From contig JAFGQJ010000229.1 of the NCBI GenBank assembly GCA_016935715.1, forward strand, positions 1 through 28,668: a stretch of 28,668 bases of DNA. The letters run 5' to 3'. Every line of letters starts with the position of its first letter. Position 1 is the first letter of the stretch. This DNA comes from Spirochaetales bacterium (GTDB lineage Bacteria; Spirochaetota; Spirochaetia; SZUA-6; DRHE01). The notes beneath the pieces were generated by a model. That model saw only the letters and a program-made list of their open reading frames with translations. It was not told where the DNA came from and did not search any database. Positions 14,948-23,185 of the stretch are shown one piece after another. The position numbers and the translations under genes are program-made.

Positions 14948-16525
14948 TCAGGCGACGCAGCAGCGGTAGTCGATCTCCCGGAACAGGTTGTTCCTGCTCT
15001 CCACCCCCAGAAACCACTCCTGCTGGATACCGCCGCTCATCAGGGAATCGTAGATCCGGGAAAAATTGTAGATGTGCTCTTTCGTGCGCCGAACTGCGTA
15101 GGGCACCGTCGTGCCGGTCTTCATGATGAATGCCCAGTCCGACGCTTCGGCCAACAGCATCTCCCGCAGAGCCTGATCCAGCGCCCGCTTGCGCATCCCC
15201 TTCTCCTTCGGGAAACGCCGCACCAGCTCGGACATCCGCAGGGCCTGCTGGTGCAGGTGCCTGTACACCCAGTCATTGCTGCCCTCCAGCCAAACCTCCG
15301 CATAGCCCTTGTTTCCCCAGCTGGAGAAGCAGGGTTGAGCGGTCTGCTGCTCTGGATGCTCCGACAGGTACTGCCCCGGGGTGATCAGGCGGATCGCTTC
15401 GGGAAACTCCGCCATCCTTCGCAGCACGGTTTCCAGCCACTGGGGGCCTTCGAACCACCAGTGCCCGAACAGCTCGGCATCGAAGGGACAGACGATCAGC
15501 GGCGGCTGATCCATGACCGCAGAGAGGCGAGCAAGCTGATCGATCCGTGAGCAGACGAAGTGCTCGGCATGCGCCTTGAGTCTGTTCGCCGCGGCCTTGG
15601 GATTGTACAGGCGCTTCTGACTGCCCGGTCCCGTGATCGCGTGGTATTTGATGCCCGTGCTCACCCGTACCTCCTGATCAGGAAGAAACGGTTTCAGGTA
15701 GTCGAGGGGCAGGTCGTAGCCGATATCCCGATAGAAGTCCCGGTACACCGGGTCACCCGGGTAGCCGTCCCGGGCGGACCATACCGATCGTGCCGACTCC
15801 GGGTCGCGGCCGAAGGCTGCCACTGAGTTTGGACACAGGAGAGGGGCGTACACCCCGTAACGGGGCTGTTCATCCGCATACAGGATGCCGTGGGTTTCCA
15901 CGAAGAAGTAGGCAAGGCGCTGCTGTCTCAGGTGATCCTCCACCCCGGGGTAGTACCCGCACTCGGGAAGCCAGAATCCCTTTGGATAGCTGCCGAAGTT
16001 CCGCAGGTGAGAGTCGACCGCCACCTGCACCTGCGCCTTCACCACCTGGGGGACAACCTGGAACAGGGGCAGGAAGCAATGCGTGGCCGCGGAGCAGATC
16101 AGATCCACGGTACCGCGAGACTGCAGCTCGATCAGACCGTCCAGCAGATTGCAGCCGTAATGATCCCGGAACACCCGCCGGCACGTCCGATAGCGCTCCA
16201 GGTACAACCTGGCCAACCTGTTCAGCAGGGGCTCATCTTTCGTGCGTCGGATCTCCGCTCCGGCGAGCTCGATCAACCGGTCCAGATACGCCAGATAGCG
16301 CCTCTGCAGCAGCGGATCCCGCAGCATCTCCGCCAATGTGGGGGAAATCGAGAGGGTGATGCGGAAGCCCACCCCTTCGGAGCCGAGGCGCTCGAAGAGG
16401 CTGAGGAGCGGAATGTAGGTTTCCGTTATCGCTTCGAAGAACCAGTCTTCTTCGAGAAAGCGCGGGTGCTCCGGATGCCGCACGTAGGGCAGGTGCCAGT
16501 GCAGGACCAGGGCGAGATATCCCAC
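14948..16525 (-). CDS. GH57 family 1,4-alpha-glucan branching enzyme-like protein
   Basis: Glycoside hydrolase family 57 protein with the DUF1957-type C-terminal region, as in the branching enzymes of Thermus (TTHA1902) and Thermococcus (TK1436). It would form alpha-1,6 branches in glycogen-like glucan. The start LALVLHWHLPYVRHPE is the GH57 motif 1. The catalytic nucleophile Glu188 lies in GFWLPECGY, and the likely acid/base Asp349 in CPFDAELFGHWWFEG. Motifs for substrate binding (STGIKYHAITG) and the C-terminal helical domain (WLEGSNDWVYRHLHQQALRM; DWAFIMKTGTTVPYAVRR) are also present. The length of 525 matches. The GTG start comes three bases after the DUF4912 stop, with GGGGA seven bases upstream. 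Branching activity is inferred; some relatives act mainly as hydrolases. Confidence 0.9.
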   Translation of the reverse strand: MGYLALVLHWHLPYVRHPEHPRFLEEDWFFEAITETYIPLLSLFERLGSEGVGFRITLSISPTLAEMLRDPLLQRRYLAYLDRLIELAGAEIRRTKDEPLLNRLARLYLERYRTCRRVFRDHYGCNLLDGLIELQSRGTVDLICSAATHCFLPLFQVVPQVVKAQVQVAVDSHLRNFGSYPKGFWLPECGYYPGVEDHLRQQRLAYFFVETHGILYADEQPRYGVYAPLLCPNSVAAFGRDPESARSVWSARDGYPGDPVYRDFYRDIGYDLPLDYLKPFLPDQEVRVSTGIKYHAITGPGSQKRLYNPKAAANRLKAHAEHFVCSRIDQLARLSAVMDQPPLIVCPFDAELFGHWWFEGPQWLETVLRRMAEFPEAIRLITPGQYLSEHPEQQTAQPCFSSWGNKGYAEVWLEGSNDWVYRHLHQQALRMSELVRRFPKEKGMRKRALDQALREMLLAEASDWAFIMKTGTTVPYAVRRTKEHIYNFSRIYDSLMSGGIQQEWFLGVESRNNLFREIDYRCCVA

Positions 16526-16528
16526 CGG

Positions 16529-17212
16529 CTAGTCCCCGCGGGCGGCGAGAATTCTCTGAGGGATGGCCTCAGAGTCGCCGGCCGGGTAGAAGGTGCCGTA
16601 CTGCGATAGAACCTCAGGTCCGGCAAGGCTGAAATCCCGGGGGGTGCGTATTGGATTGGACCTGGCCAGACAGGTGTGCTTCCCCTTCACTTCCACCGCC
16701 AGCTCCAGGAGGTAGCGGCAGTCCTGGTCGGGAAGATAGATGTACCAGCTCGCATCACCGAGCTGGATCGGGATATCGAAAAAGCTCTTGCCTTCGCCGT
16801 CCGCTGAGTCCTGGTCCCCCAGCTCCCGCACGCGCAGCACGAGGGTGTGAGGCTGGTCTTTGACTGGCAGTTTTTCTCTCCATTTATCTTCGAGATCCCA
16901 GTAGGCGAAGGCCCAGTGCGGATCCCGCACCATGAATACGATCCGGGTCTGGTTGTACCGATCCGCCACCGGGAAACTATCCGGTCCGGCACTGCCGGCG
17001 GCTTCAGTCTCCGTGATCTGGAACTTGCTTTCCTCTACCTGGACGGAGGGGCTGTCCTCCTGCTCCTTCTCTCTGGCTCGTTCCCTCAGATTTTCCAGGA
17101 TGAACTCTGTCAATGCGGCCCGATCGGCGGCACCGTCTACTTCGTAACCCTCCTCTCGAGCGAGGGCTACCAGCTCCTGCAGAGCGATCGACTGAAGGCT
17201 CTCTCTGGTCAT
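16529..17212 (-). CDS. DUF4912 protein with N-terminal Rho-N/SAP-like motif
   Basis: Cytoplasmic protein of 227 residues, no signal or membrane segment. Residues 5-42 (SLQSIALQELVALAREEGYE...) resemble a Rho N-terminal/SAP helical motif. A charged linker (43-80) is followed by the DUF4912 domain (about 85-215), recognised by YNQTRIVFMVRDPHWAFAYWDL, a following beta-rich stretch and WYIYLPDQDCRYLLELAVEV. The beta-strand pattern suggests an Ig-like or E-set fold. It is directly upstream of, and coupled to, the GH57 gene (3-base gap), suggesting a joint role in glucan metabolism, possibly as a carbohydrate-binding partner; that is inference. The ATG has GGAGG five bases upstream, and a likely promoter lies just before it. 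Confidence 0.85.
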   Translation of the reverse strand: MTRESLQSIALQELVALAREEGYEVDGAADRAALTEFILENLRERAREKEQEDSPSVQVEESKFQITETEAAGSAGPDSFPVADRYNQTRIVFMVRDPHWAFAYWDLEDKWREKLPVKDQPHTLVLRVRELGDQDSADGEGKSFFDIPIQLGDASWYIYLPDQDCRYLLELAVEVKGKHTCLARSNPIRTPRDFSLAGPEVLSQYGTFYPAGDSEAIPQRILAARGD

Positions 17213-17239
17213 GCAGACCTCCGTCAGCTGTCAGCGCTC

Positions 17240-17269
17240 ATCGTAGGACAGGCGAGAAAAAAAAGTCAA
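17240..17269 (-). promoter_or_regulatory. Promoter for DUF4912-GH57
   Basis: On the minus strand TTGACT (17269-17264) is followed after 18 bases by TACGAT (17245-17240). The spacer contains an eight-T run. The -35 box includes the TGA stop codon of the methyltransferase gene. Predicted start of transcription is near 17233, about 20 bases before the DUF4912 ATG. Confidence 0.5.
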
Positions 17270-18120
17270 CCCGTTTCGCTTTCCCTCTTCTGCCCCAGCA
17301 TCAACACCACGTCCCCGAAACCCAGCTTCTTGGCCAGATAGTCCACGGGACGCTTCACGATCCCCGGCACGCTTCCCTTGGCCAGCCCTCCCCAGGTCAC
17401 GGTATCGAGGACCCGGAAATCACAGGCGCCGAGCATCCTGTGCAGCGTGGCCCTGGAAAACAGGGTCAGGTGATCCGCAATGGCCGAACGCCACCTCTCC
17501 CGGAACAGCCTGGCCTGAAGGCCGGCGATGTTCGGAGTAACCACCACGAGGAATCCCCCGGGAACGAGGATCCGCCGCACCTCCGTCAGGAAAGCCTTGG
17601 GATCGGGCACATGCTCGATGAGGTGGGAAAAATGGACGACCGGGAAATGGGAATCCGGGAATCCGGCCTCCTCGAGGGTACCGATGTGGATATCCAGCTT
17701 CCTGCAGCGCCTGCCGTACTCCGCCGACTCGCGGCAGAGCTCGACTCCCCGGACGCTCCATCCCCGATCGCGCAGGTATCCCAGCAGCATCCCGGTGGCG
17801 CAGCCCACATCGAGGAATCTCCCGGACCGATCCAGCGCGGCGGTGCGCTCGAAGAAGCGGATGTCCTCGAGCCCGAGCTTCATCAGATGGAAGAAGTTTT
17901 CTTCGTTTCGCAGCTCGTACTCGAAGTAATTCTGCCCGTAACGGTACCTCAGATCTTCGAATATGGGCTGGGGATTCTGGAAGACCAGTCCGCAATCGCT
18001 GCACCTGACGAACGTGTAATCCCGCGAGGCCAGCGCCCTGCGGTGGCGCTTCGCCCCGCAGAGATTGCAGGCTATAGTCCTGGAGCGCTCCCGACCCGGA
18101 GCCGTCGAGTAGGTTTTCAC
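17266..18120 (-). CDS. Class I SAM-dependent methyltransferase with N-terminal zinc ribbon
   Basis: Methyltransferase of 284 residues with unknown substrate. Four cysteines at about residues 18, 21, 40 and 43 (CNLCG and CSDCGLVFQNPQP) form a zinc-ribbon-like N-terminus. This arrangement is common in methyltransferases of the Methyltransf_23 group linked to sugar or surface-polymer modification. SAM motif I is FLDVGCATGMLLGYL (about 102-116), followed by RGVELCRESAEYG, HFSHLIEHVPDPKAFL and the LVPGGFLVVVTPN strand. The GTG start comes three bases after the M23 peptidase stop, with GGAG six bases upstream, so it is coupled to that gene. A role in envelope glycan modification is suggested by the family and neighbour but not proven. 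Confidence 0.88.
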   Translation of the reverse strand: MKTYSTAPGRERSRTIACNLCGAKRHRRALASRDYTFVRCSDCGLVFQNPQPIFEDLRYRYGQNYFEYELRNEENFFHLMKLGLEDIRFFERTAALDRSGRFLDVGCATGMLLGYLRDRGWSVRGVELCRESAEYGRRCRKLDIHIGTLEEAGFPDSHFPVVHFSHLIEHVPDPKAFLTEVRRILVPGGFLVVVTPNIAGLQARLFRERWRSAIADHLTLFSRATLHRMLGACDFRVLDTVTWGGLAKGSVPGIVKRPVDYLAKKLGFGDVVLMLGQKRESETG

Positions 18121-18123
18121 CAG

Positions 18124-19011
18124 CTACTCCAGCACGGTCAGCGCGTACTCTTTGAAGCTTTCGTTGCCCGCGAAATCAGAGGCGAAAACGGTGAGGCTGG
18201 TCTCCCCGGGAACCAGATTGATACGGCCGAGGCTCAGGGTCCAGGGAGAGTCGAAGATGTCTTCGAAGTCCCTGTCCGTGTTCGCGAGCAGGAGCCGCCG
18301 TGATGCGCCGCCCTCCTCCGGAGCGCTGCGCAGAGAGTCGAAGGTGAAGGCGGAGATCTCCCTCCCGTCCTGGGAGAGAAACACCTTGTAGGGAGCGAGC
18401 TTCCAGAGGAAGGAGACGTCCTCGCGAAGGTCGTAGACCGTGGCGAACAGCTCCACCTCTGCCCGGCCCACACTCATGAGGTTCTCCAGATCGATGCGCT
18501 GCTCGCCGCTGCGTATGAACACCTCCTTGATTTCCGGAGGCTGCCCGTCGGGCAGAGGGGGAAGCAGGAGCAGCGGGTTGATGATCGTGCCCATCTCCGT
18601 ATCGATAATCGTCAGGTGCAGGTGTTTGCCGGAGGAGTAGCCGCTGGAGCCGATCGTTCCCAGCGGCCGGCTGCGGTCGTGGATCCGACGTTCGGGATCC
18701 ATGCTCCCCGCGGCCAGATGGGCGTACAGCGAGCGTACGCCGCCCTGATGCTGGAGAACCAGGAAATTGCCCAGCCCCGTGGGCAGGGAGGAATAGTCCC
18801 GCCCCTCCCGATAGGAAAAAACCAGCTCTCCTGCGGATATCGGGTAGATCGGCTGTTCACCTCCGCCCAGGTCTATCCCGGCATGGAAGTGATCGCCCCG
18901 ATGCTCGGCGAATGTCGAGGTCAGCACGATCCGGTCCACCGGCCACTCGAAGGCCGGCAGCCCCCCTCCGGCCAGACAGACGAACAGAACCGGTAGTATC
19001 AGTCGTCTCAA
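18124..19011 (-). CDS. Secreted M23 (LytM-type) metallopeptidase
   Basis: Exported zinc endopeptidase that probably cuts peptidoglycan cross-bridges. A signal peptide covers about residues 1-20 (MRRLILPVLFVCLAGGG...A). The LytM/M23 domain (about 25-150) keeps all catalytic groups: zinc ligands His43 and Asp47 in HFHAGIDLGG and His132 in GKHLHL, with His98 (LYAHL) and His130 as active-site histidines. An active enzyme is therefore expected, unlike degenerate EnvC/NlpD-type activators. The C-terminal half (about 155-295) is a beta-rich region I do not recognise, ending in VFASDFAGNESFKEYAL, which resembles an Ig-like strand pair. The TTG start has GGAGG five bases before it and follows the upstream stop by zero bases, so the genes are coupled. 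Confidence 0.92.
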   Translation of the reverse strand: MRRLILPVLFVCLAGGGLPAFEWPVDRIVLTSTFAEHRGDHFHAGIDLGGGEQPIYPISAGELVFSYREGRDYSSLPTGLGNFLVLQHQGGVRSLYAHLAAGSMDPERRIHDRSRPLGTIGSSGYSSGKHLHLTIIDTEMGTIINPLLLLPPLPDGQPPEIKEVFIRSGEQRIDLENLMSVGRAEVELFATVYDLREDVSFLWKLAPYKVFLSQDGREISAFTFDSLRSAPEEGGASRRLLLANTDRDFEDIFDSPWTLSLGRINLVPGETSLTVFASDFAGNESFKEYALTVLE

Positions 19012-20094
19012 TCAACCCTCCAACAGATCGGCCCGCAGGATGAATCCATCCAGACCGAGGATCAGGGAGCTGCCGATCACCTTCACGTACAGCTGTTCTG
19101 CCGCCAGATCCCGGGAAAGCAGCACGGAATGCGGAGGCCGGAAGACCAGCAGCCGGGATCCCTCGGCCCGCCGGAAGGCCGCCGCGGCAAACCCGCTGTC
19201 CGCGTCCAGGGACTCCAGGACGCCCGGGATGATGAACTGCGTACGGCTGACCTTGCGGATATCCAGCACCCCCAGCCCCTGCTCGACTTCATAGAACAGG
19301 TACCGATTGTCCGCAGCGAAGCGCAGCTGCACCTCTCTGCGAAAGTCCGACTCCAACACCAGCTCCAACTCCGTGGTCGTCTGCCCTTCCCGCCGCTGCA
19401 GGACCGACAACCTCTGCGGTTCGATACCGGAGATCAGGGCGATTCGGCTGCGGTCCCCGGAAAAAGCGCTCCCCAGCGCAACCGGGATGCGGCTGCGCCC
19501 GGCTGCCTGCTCGTGCTCCACCACGCCGTCGGCACCCACCAGCAGCATCCGTCCGTCCAGCAGTCCGATCACGCATTCTTCACCGGCCAGAGCGGCCGTT
19601 GCAAGCGGTGCGGAAAAAACGACGGACCACAGAACCTGCCCTTCGCTGTCGATGCGCCTCAATCCGCTGCGGTCCGTGTTGATCGAATACAGCACCTGCC
19701 CGCTCGGCTCCAGCAGGGGATAACCGTGGGTTTTTATGCTGTACTGGAACTCCCCACGGGTATTCATGACCACCACGTGGTCGGGCACGCTGCCGTAATT
19801 GATGAAGCCGGTGTCGGACAAACTCAGGTTGTACAGGGTCTCGCCGACGTAGTACAGATTGCCCTGCAGATCCGCATACCCGAATTCATCCGCCGCGCGG
19901 AAGTACCAGGTGGGTCCCGCCGCCTGCGATGCCACCGCGGCACCCGCAGAGACGCCCTTCGACCAGACCGGACGCATGAAGCTCTCCCTTCCCCCGGGGC
20001 GGGGAAAGAGGAGGAGGTAGAGGAAGACAATCAGGGGAAGCAGCAGCCAGAAGACTCTCCCCTCTCTGCGGTTTCGAAAGATACTGTCTGCCAT
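19012..20094 (-). CDS. Membrane-anchored predicted beta-propeller protein of unknown function
   Basis: Not recognised as a named protein. A basic N-terminus (FRNRREGR) precedes one transmembrane segment (VFWLLLPLIVFLYLLLF, about residues 14-30). The remaining 320 residues are predicted to face the periplasm and show repeated short beta-strand blocks such as GYADLQGNLYYVGETLYNLSL, YSINTDRSGLRRIDSEGQVLWSV, GLLDGRMLLVGADG and RYLFYEVEQGLGVLDI, similar to PQQ/WD-like propeller blades. No catalytic motif is seen. The ATG has no clear ribosome site (GAGGG is 14 bases away). It is the first gene of a run with the M23 peptidase and methyltransferase, so an envelope scaffold or sensor for that peptidase is a reasonable guess. 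Confidence 0.75.
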   Translation of the reverse strand: MADSIFRNRREGRVFWLLLPLIVFLYLLLFPRPGGRESFMRPVWSKGVSAGAAVASQAAGPTWYFRAADEFGYADLQGNLYYVGETLYNLSLSDTGFINYGSVPDHVVVMNTRGEFQYSIKTHGYPLLEPSGQVLYSINTDRSGLRRIDSEGQVLWSVVFSAPLATAALAGEECVIGLLDGRMLLVGADGVVEHEQAAGRSRIPVALGSAFSGDRSRIALISGIEPQRLSVLQRREGQTTTELELVLESDFRREVQLRFAADNRYLFYEVEQGLGVLDIRKVSRTQFIIPGVLESLDADSGFAAAAFRRAEGSRLLVFRPPHSVLLSRDLAAEQLYVKVIGSSLILGLDGFILRADLLEG

Positions 20095-20136
20095 GAACGG
20101 GCCGGGAACCCTCGGATATCAAGTTTTCGCACATCA

Positions 20137-20145
20137 TGGTATAAT
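20137..20145 (+). promoter_or_regulatory. Extended -10 promoter of cdd
   Basis: TGGTATAAT on the plus strand is a perfect extended -10 element (TGnTATAAT). No good -35 box is seen 17 bases upstream, which is normal for extended -10 promoters. Transcription would start near 20152, about 34 bases before the cdd GTG. Confidence 0.65.
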
Positions 20146-20185
20146 AAGGGCACTCGGAGTGTCAACGAAGAGGAGGGAAATACCG

Positions 20186-20590
20186 GTGGCCGATAGTGAC
20201 GAGCTTCTGGAACGAGCACGCTGCGCCGCGGAGAGTTCCTACTGCCCCTACTCCCGTTTCCGGGTGGGTGCCGCCTTGCTGTGCAGCGACGGCACCGTGT
20301 TCACGGGGACGAATGTGGAGAATCGCTCGTACGGCCTGACCAATTGTGCCGAACGTTCCGCGGTCTTCAGCGCCGTTTCGGCGGGCAGGAGAGATTTCCA
20401 GGCCATGGCGATCTGCACCCCCGACAGCGAGTCTGCGGTGGCCCCCTGCGGTGCCTGTCGCCAGGTGCTGAGCGAGTTCGCCGGGGAGGATTTCCCCGTA
20501 ACCTTCGCCGGAGAGAAACAGAGGGTGGACACGACCCTCGGCCAGCTCTATCCCTACGACTCCCTCCACGATCTGCGTGGAAAAAACTAG
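20186..20590 (+). CDS. cdd: Cytidine deaminase
   Basis: Zinc-dependent enzyme converting cytidine and deoxycytidine to uridine and deoxyuridine in pyrimidine salvage. Its 134 residues match the small homotetrameric class. It shows YCPYSRFRVGAALL near the N-terminus, the catalytic NCAERSAVFSAV with zinc ligand Cys54 and proton-shuttling Glu56, and PCGACRQVLSEF with the other zinc ligands Cys88 and Cys91. The GTG start has AGGAGGG about nine bases upstream, and no earlier in-frame start is sensible. It stands alone between two minus-strand blocks. Its TAG stop overlaps the TAG stop of the convergent gene in a CTAG palindrome. Confidence 0.97.
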   Translation: MADSDELLERARCAAESSYCPYSRFRVGAALLCSDGTVFTGTNVENRSYGLTNCAERSAVFSAVSAGRRDFQAMAICTPDSESAVAPCGACRQVLSEFAGEDFPVTFAGEKQRVDTTLGQLYPYDSLHDLRGKN

Positions 20591-21483
20591 CCGCCCTGCT
20601 TCTTGAGCTTCTCCATGCGCTCGGCCATCTCCGCCTTTTTCTGATCGTCCTCCATCTTCGTCTTCCAGATCTCCATCTTCTTCTTCACCACCTCCGCTTC
20701 CTCGACTTCCCCGAGCAGCGTATGCAGGCGCTTCATGGCGGCCAGGTAGAGGATGGCCTTCTTGATATCGTCCAGACGCATGGTCGAGAGCTCGTATTTC
20801 TCCCGGTAGCGATCGGCCGACTGCTGGAGAAGTTTCTTGACCAGCTGCACATGGGCCAAACGCTCGGAGTAGCCTTCGATCCGGGGGTCGAGCTGCATGA
20901 TGAAGGTCTTGAGATTGAGAAAGTTTTTTGCGATTACCGCGTAGCGGCCCTGGAGCTCGACAAAGGACCATTTCCACTTGGAGAAGGTGCCGAACCCCTC
21001 GATGACCGAGTCTATGGCGAAACCCAGCTTGCAGAGCAGACGGTACTTGTTTCTGTCGTCGAAAGCCTCGAGGCTTTCCACTCCCTGCTGGTATTCCGAG
21101 AACGGGCTGTCGATGGCCGGGCTGACGATTTCTTCCATATATATGATGCTCTTGTAGCAGGATTTCCGCGCGTCGTTCAAAAAGCTCTCGTTCTTGATGC
21201 CCAGCAGGGACAGGGACAGGGCATTCATCAGGCTGTAGTAGGACACGATATTGAGGTATTGATCGGCCAGGGTGAAGCGGATCGAGTTCACCTCCTTCAA
21301 AGCTTCGGGATCCGCAAACTGGTTGCCCCTGTACTGGCCGCTGGTCAGTCCCTGGGATTTGCTGGCCACCTGGACCGAGGCTTCCAGCTGCCTGTTGCTC
21401 TCCGTGATCGTGTCGATACGCTCTCTGTATTCTCCCACCCTTTCCGCGTATCTCTTTTTGGCTTCGCTGCTGATCTTTTCCAT
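20587..21483 (-). CDS. Helical/coiled-coil protein of unknown function downstream of recN
   Basis: I do not recognise this protein. It is about 298 residues, soluble and mostly helical by eye. Charged heptad-like ends (MEKISSEAKKRYAERVGEYRERID; MEIWKTKMEDDQKKAEMAERMEKLKKQ) flank a more hydrophobic central part (DQYLNIVSYYSLMNALSLSLLG, YKSIIYMEEIVSPAIDSPF, KLGFAIDSVIEGFG). No signal peptide, membrane helix or catalytic motif is visible. The frame starts with a GTG at 21507 inside recN; the ATG at 21483 is preferred because it follows the recN stop (21488) closely and has GGA a few bases upstream. It is most likely co-transcribed with nadK and recN. It could be a spirochaete-specific cytoplasmic protein; a DNA-repair role would be inference from position only. 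Confidence 0.8.
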   Translation of the reverse strand: MEKISSEAKKRYAERVGEYRERIDTITESNRQLEASVQVASKSQGLTSGQYRGNQFADPEALKEVNSIRFTLADQYLNIVSYYSLMNALSLSLLGIKNESFLNDARKSCYKSIIYMEEIVSPAIDSPFSEYQQGVESLEAFDDRNKYRLLCKLGFAIDSVIEGFGTFSKWKWSFVELQGRYAVIAKNFLNLKTFIMQLDPRIEGYSERLAHVQLVKKLLQQSADRYREKYELSTMRLDDIKKAILYLAAMKRLHTLLGEVEEAEVVKKKMEIWKTKMEDDQKKAEMAERMEKLKKQGG

Positions 21484-21487
21484 GCGC

Positions 21488-23185
21488 TCATCCGCCTTTT
21501 CCGGCACCGTATTTCTGAAGCAGCTCCTGCGCGTGCCTCAGAGATGTGTCACCGGTCTTGTCACCCGCCAGCATCCTGGCAATCTCCTCCTGACGTTCAT
21601 TGCCGCGCACGGGGCTCACCCGCGTGACGGTCCTGCCCGCCTGGGCCGTCTTCTCCACTTTTAAGTGATTATCGGCCTGAACCGCAATCGTCGCAAGGTG
21701 GGTGATGCACAGCACCTGTTTGTGTTCAGCCAGCCGCTTGAGCCGCTCCCCCACCGCGATGGCCACCTCTCCGCCGATGCCCGCGTCCACCTCGTCGAAG
21801 ATCAGGCTGTTGATATGATCCGACTCCGCCAGCACGGACTTTATTGCCAGCATGATCCGCGACAGCTCGCCTCCGGAGGCTATCTGGGCGAGCTTCTTGT
21901 ACGGCTCTCCCGGGTTGGGGGAGATCAGGAACTCCACCCTGTCCTTTCCCGTGCTCGAATACAGCACCTTGCCTCCCTCACCGCTTCGATCCTGAATCTG
22001 GACGGAAAAGCGAACCTTGGGCATCCCGAGCTGGACCAGCTCTTGGACGATCTTCTGCTCGAGCTGGATGGAAGCCTGCTTGCGCAGGCCGGTGATGGTT
22101 TCCCCTCTCTGCCTGAGCTCTTTTTCCAGTAAGGATATCCGGTCTTCGAGTTTCTTCTGCGTGGTGTCGCTGGCCTGGATGCCCTCCAGCTGCCTGCGGC
22201 TGTCTTCCAGGTAGGCCAGCACCGATTCGATCGAGCCGCCGTACTTCTTCTCCAGCCGCCTGATCAGATCCAGCCGTTCCTCGATGCTCTCCAGCCGGGC
22301 CTGGTCGAAATCGATGGAGCCTTTGTAGGTTGCCAGGTTCTGCACGAAATCCTCCAGCTCGAAAAACGCATCGTCCAGCTGACGGCTCGACTGGTTCAGA
22401 TTGGAGTCGATCTTGACCACCTCCGCCAGCGATCCCCGTGCCTGGCGCAGGGCGGCAAGCGCCCCTCCCCTGCTCTCCGCGGTGGCGCCGTAGATCTCTT
22501 CGACCAGGTGGATCAGTTTCTCGTGATTTGCGAGAAGATTCTGCTCCTGCCTGAGCTGCTGCTCCTCCCCGGCTTTCAGCGCGGCCTTCTCGATCTCATC
22601 GATCGCGTACTCCAGCAGCTCCACCTTGCGAGTTCTCTCCTGCTGCTCCGCGATCAGAGCGGAATGCTCTTCCCGGAGCTTGAGCAGATTCGTGTGCAGG
22701 GAGGTGAACTGTGCCACTTCCTGGGTGTGGCCGCCGAAGTGATCCAGGAGCCTGCGGTGGTTGTCGGAGCTCAGCAGCGACTGATGCTCGTGCTGGCCGT
22801 GCAGGTCGAAGAGCATGCCGGTGAGCTCTCTCAGGGCGGCCAGGGTAACGGGCGCGGATTGCACGAAGATGGTGCTCTTGCCGTTTTTCCTGACGACCCT
22901 GCGGATGATGAGAGATCCGTTTTCCGCCTCGATTCCCTGCTCCCGCAGCCACTCCTGAACCTCCGGATTGTCTTCCAGTTTGACGATCCCCGACACATCG
23001 ATCTCCGAAGCCCCGGCGCGCAGTGCCTCGGTATCGGCCTTCAGCCCCAACACCAGCCCGAGGGCACCGATCAAAATGGATTTTCCCGCTCCGGTTTCGC
23101 CGGTGAGAATATTCAATCCGGAGGAGAAGCGGACCTGGAGCCTGTCGATGAGGGCGTAATTTTTGACGACCAACTGCTCAAGCAT
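21488..23185 (-). CDS. recN: DNA repair ATPase RecN
   Basis: SMC-like ATPase acting early in double-strand break repair. The Walker A GETGAGKS is at residues 29-36 in LNILTGETGAGKSILIGAL, a long coiled-coil region occupies about 150-370, the ABC signature SGGELSRIMLAIK is near 437-449, and Walker B LIFDEVDAGIGGE is near 461-473 with the D-loop glycine motif typical of RecN. The switch histidine lies in CITHLATIAVQADNH. The length of 565 is normal. The ATG overlaps the nadK stop by 8 bases, with GGGGGAG four bases upstream. The nadK-recN order is common in many bacteria. Confidence 0.97.
   Translation of the reverse strand: MLEQLVVKNYALIDRLQVRFSSGLNILTGETGAGKSILIGALGLVLGLKADTEALRAGASEIDVSGIVKLEDNPEVQEWLREQGIEAENGSLIIRRVVRKNGKSTIFVQSAPVTLAALRELTGMLFDLHGQHEHQSLLSSDNHRRLLDHFGGHTQEVAQFTSLHTNLLKLREEHSALIAEQQERTRKVELLEYAIDEIEKAALKAGEEQQLRQEQNLLANHEKLIHLVEEIYGATAESRGGALAALRQARGSLAEVVKIDSNLNQSSRQLDDAFFELEDFVQNLATYKGSIDFDQARLESIEERLDLIRRLEKKYGGSIESVLAYLEDSRRQLEGIQASDTTQKKLEDRISLLEKELRQRGETITGLRKQASIQLEQKIVQELVQLGMPKVRFSVQIQDRSGEGGKVLYSSTGKDRVEFLISPNPGEPYKKLAQIASGGELSRIMLAIKSVLAESDHINSLIFDEVDAGIGGEVAIAVGERLKRLAEHKQVLCITHLATIAVQADNHLKVEKTAQAGRTVTRVSPVRGNERQEEIARMLAGDKTGDTSLRHAQELLQKYGAGKGG

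Noticed and set aside
17246..17263. Eight-T run after the methyltransferase as an intrinsic terminator
   Set aside because: No stem precedes the T-run; it fits better as the spacer of the DUF4912 promoter.
20565..20586. Hairpin TCCACG/CGTGGA next to a six-A run as a terminator for cdd
   Set aside because: On the plus strand the stem is followed by A, not T; on the minus strand the T-run comes before the stem. Neither gives a normal intrinsic terminator.
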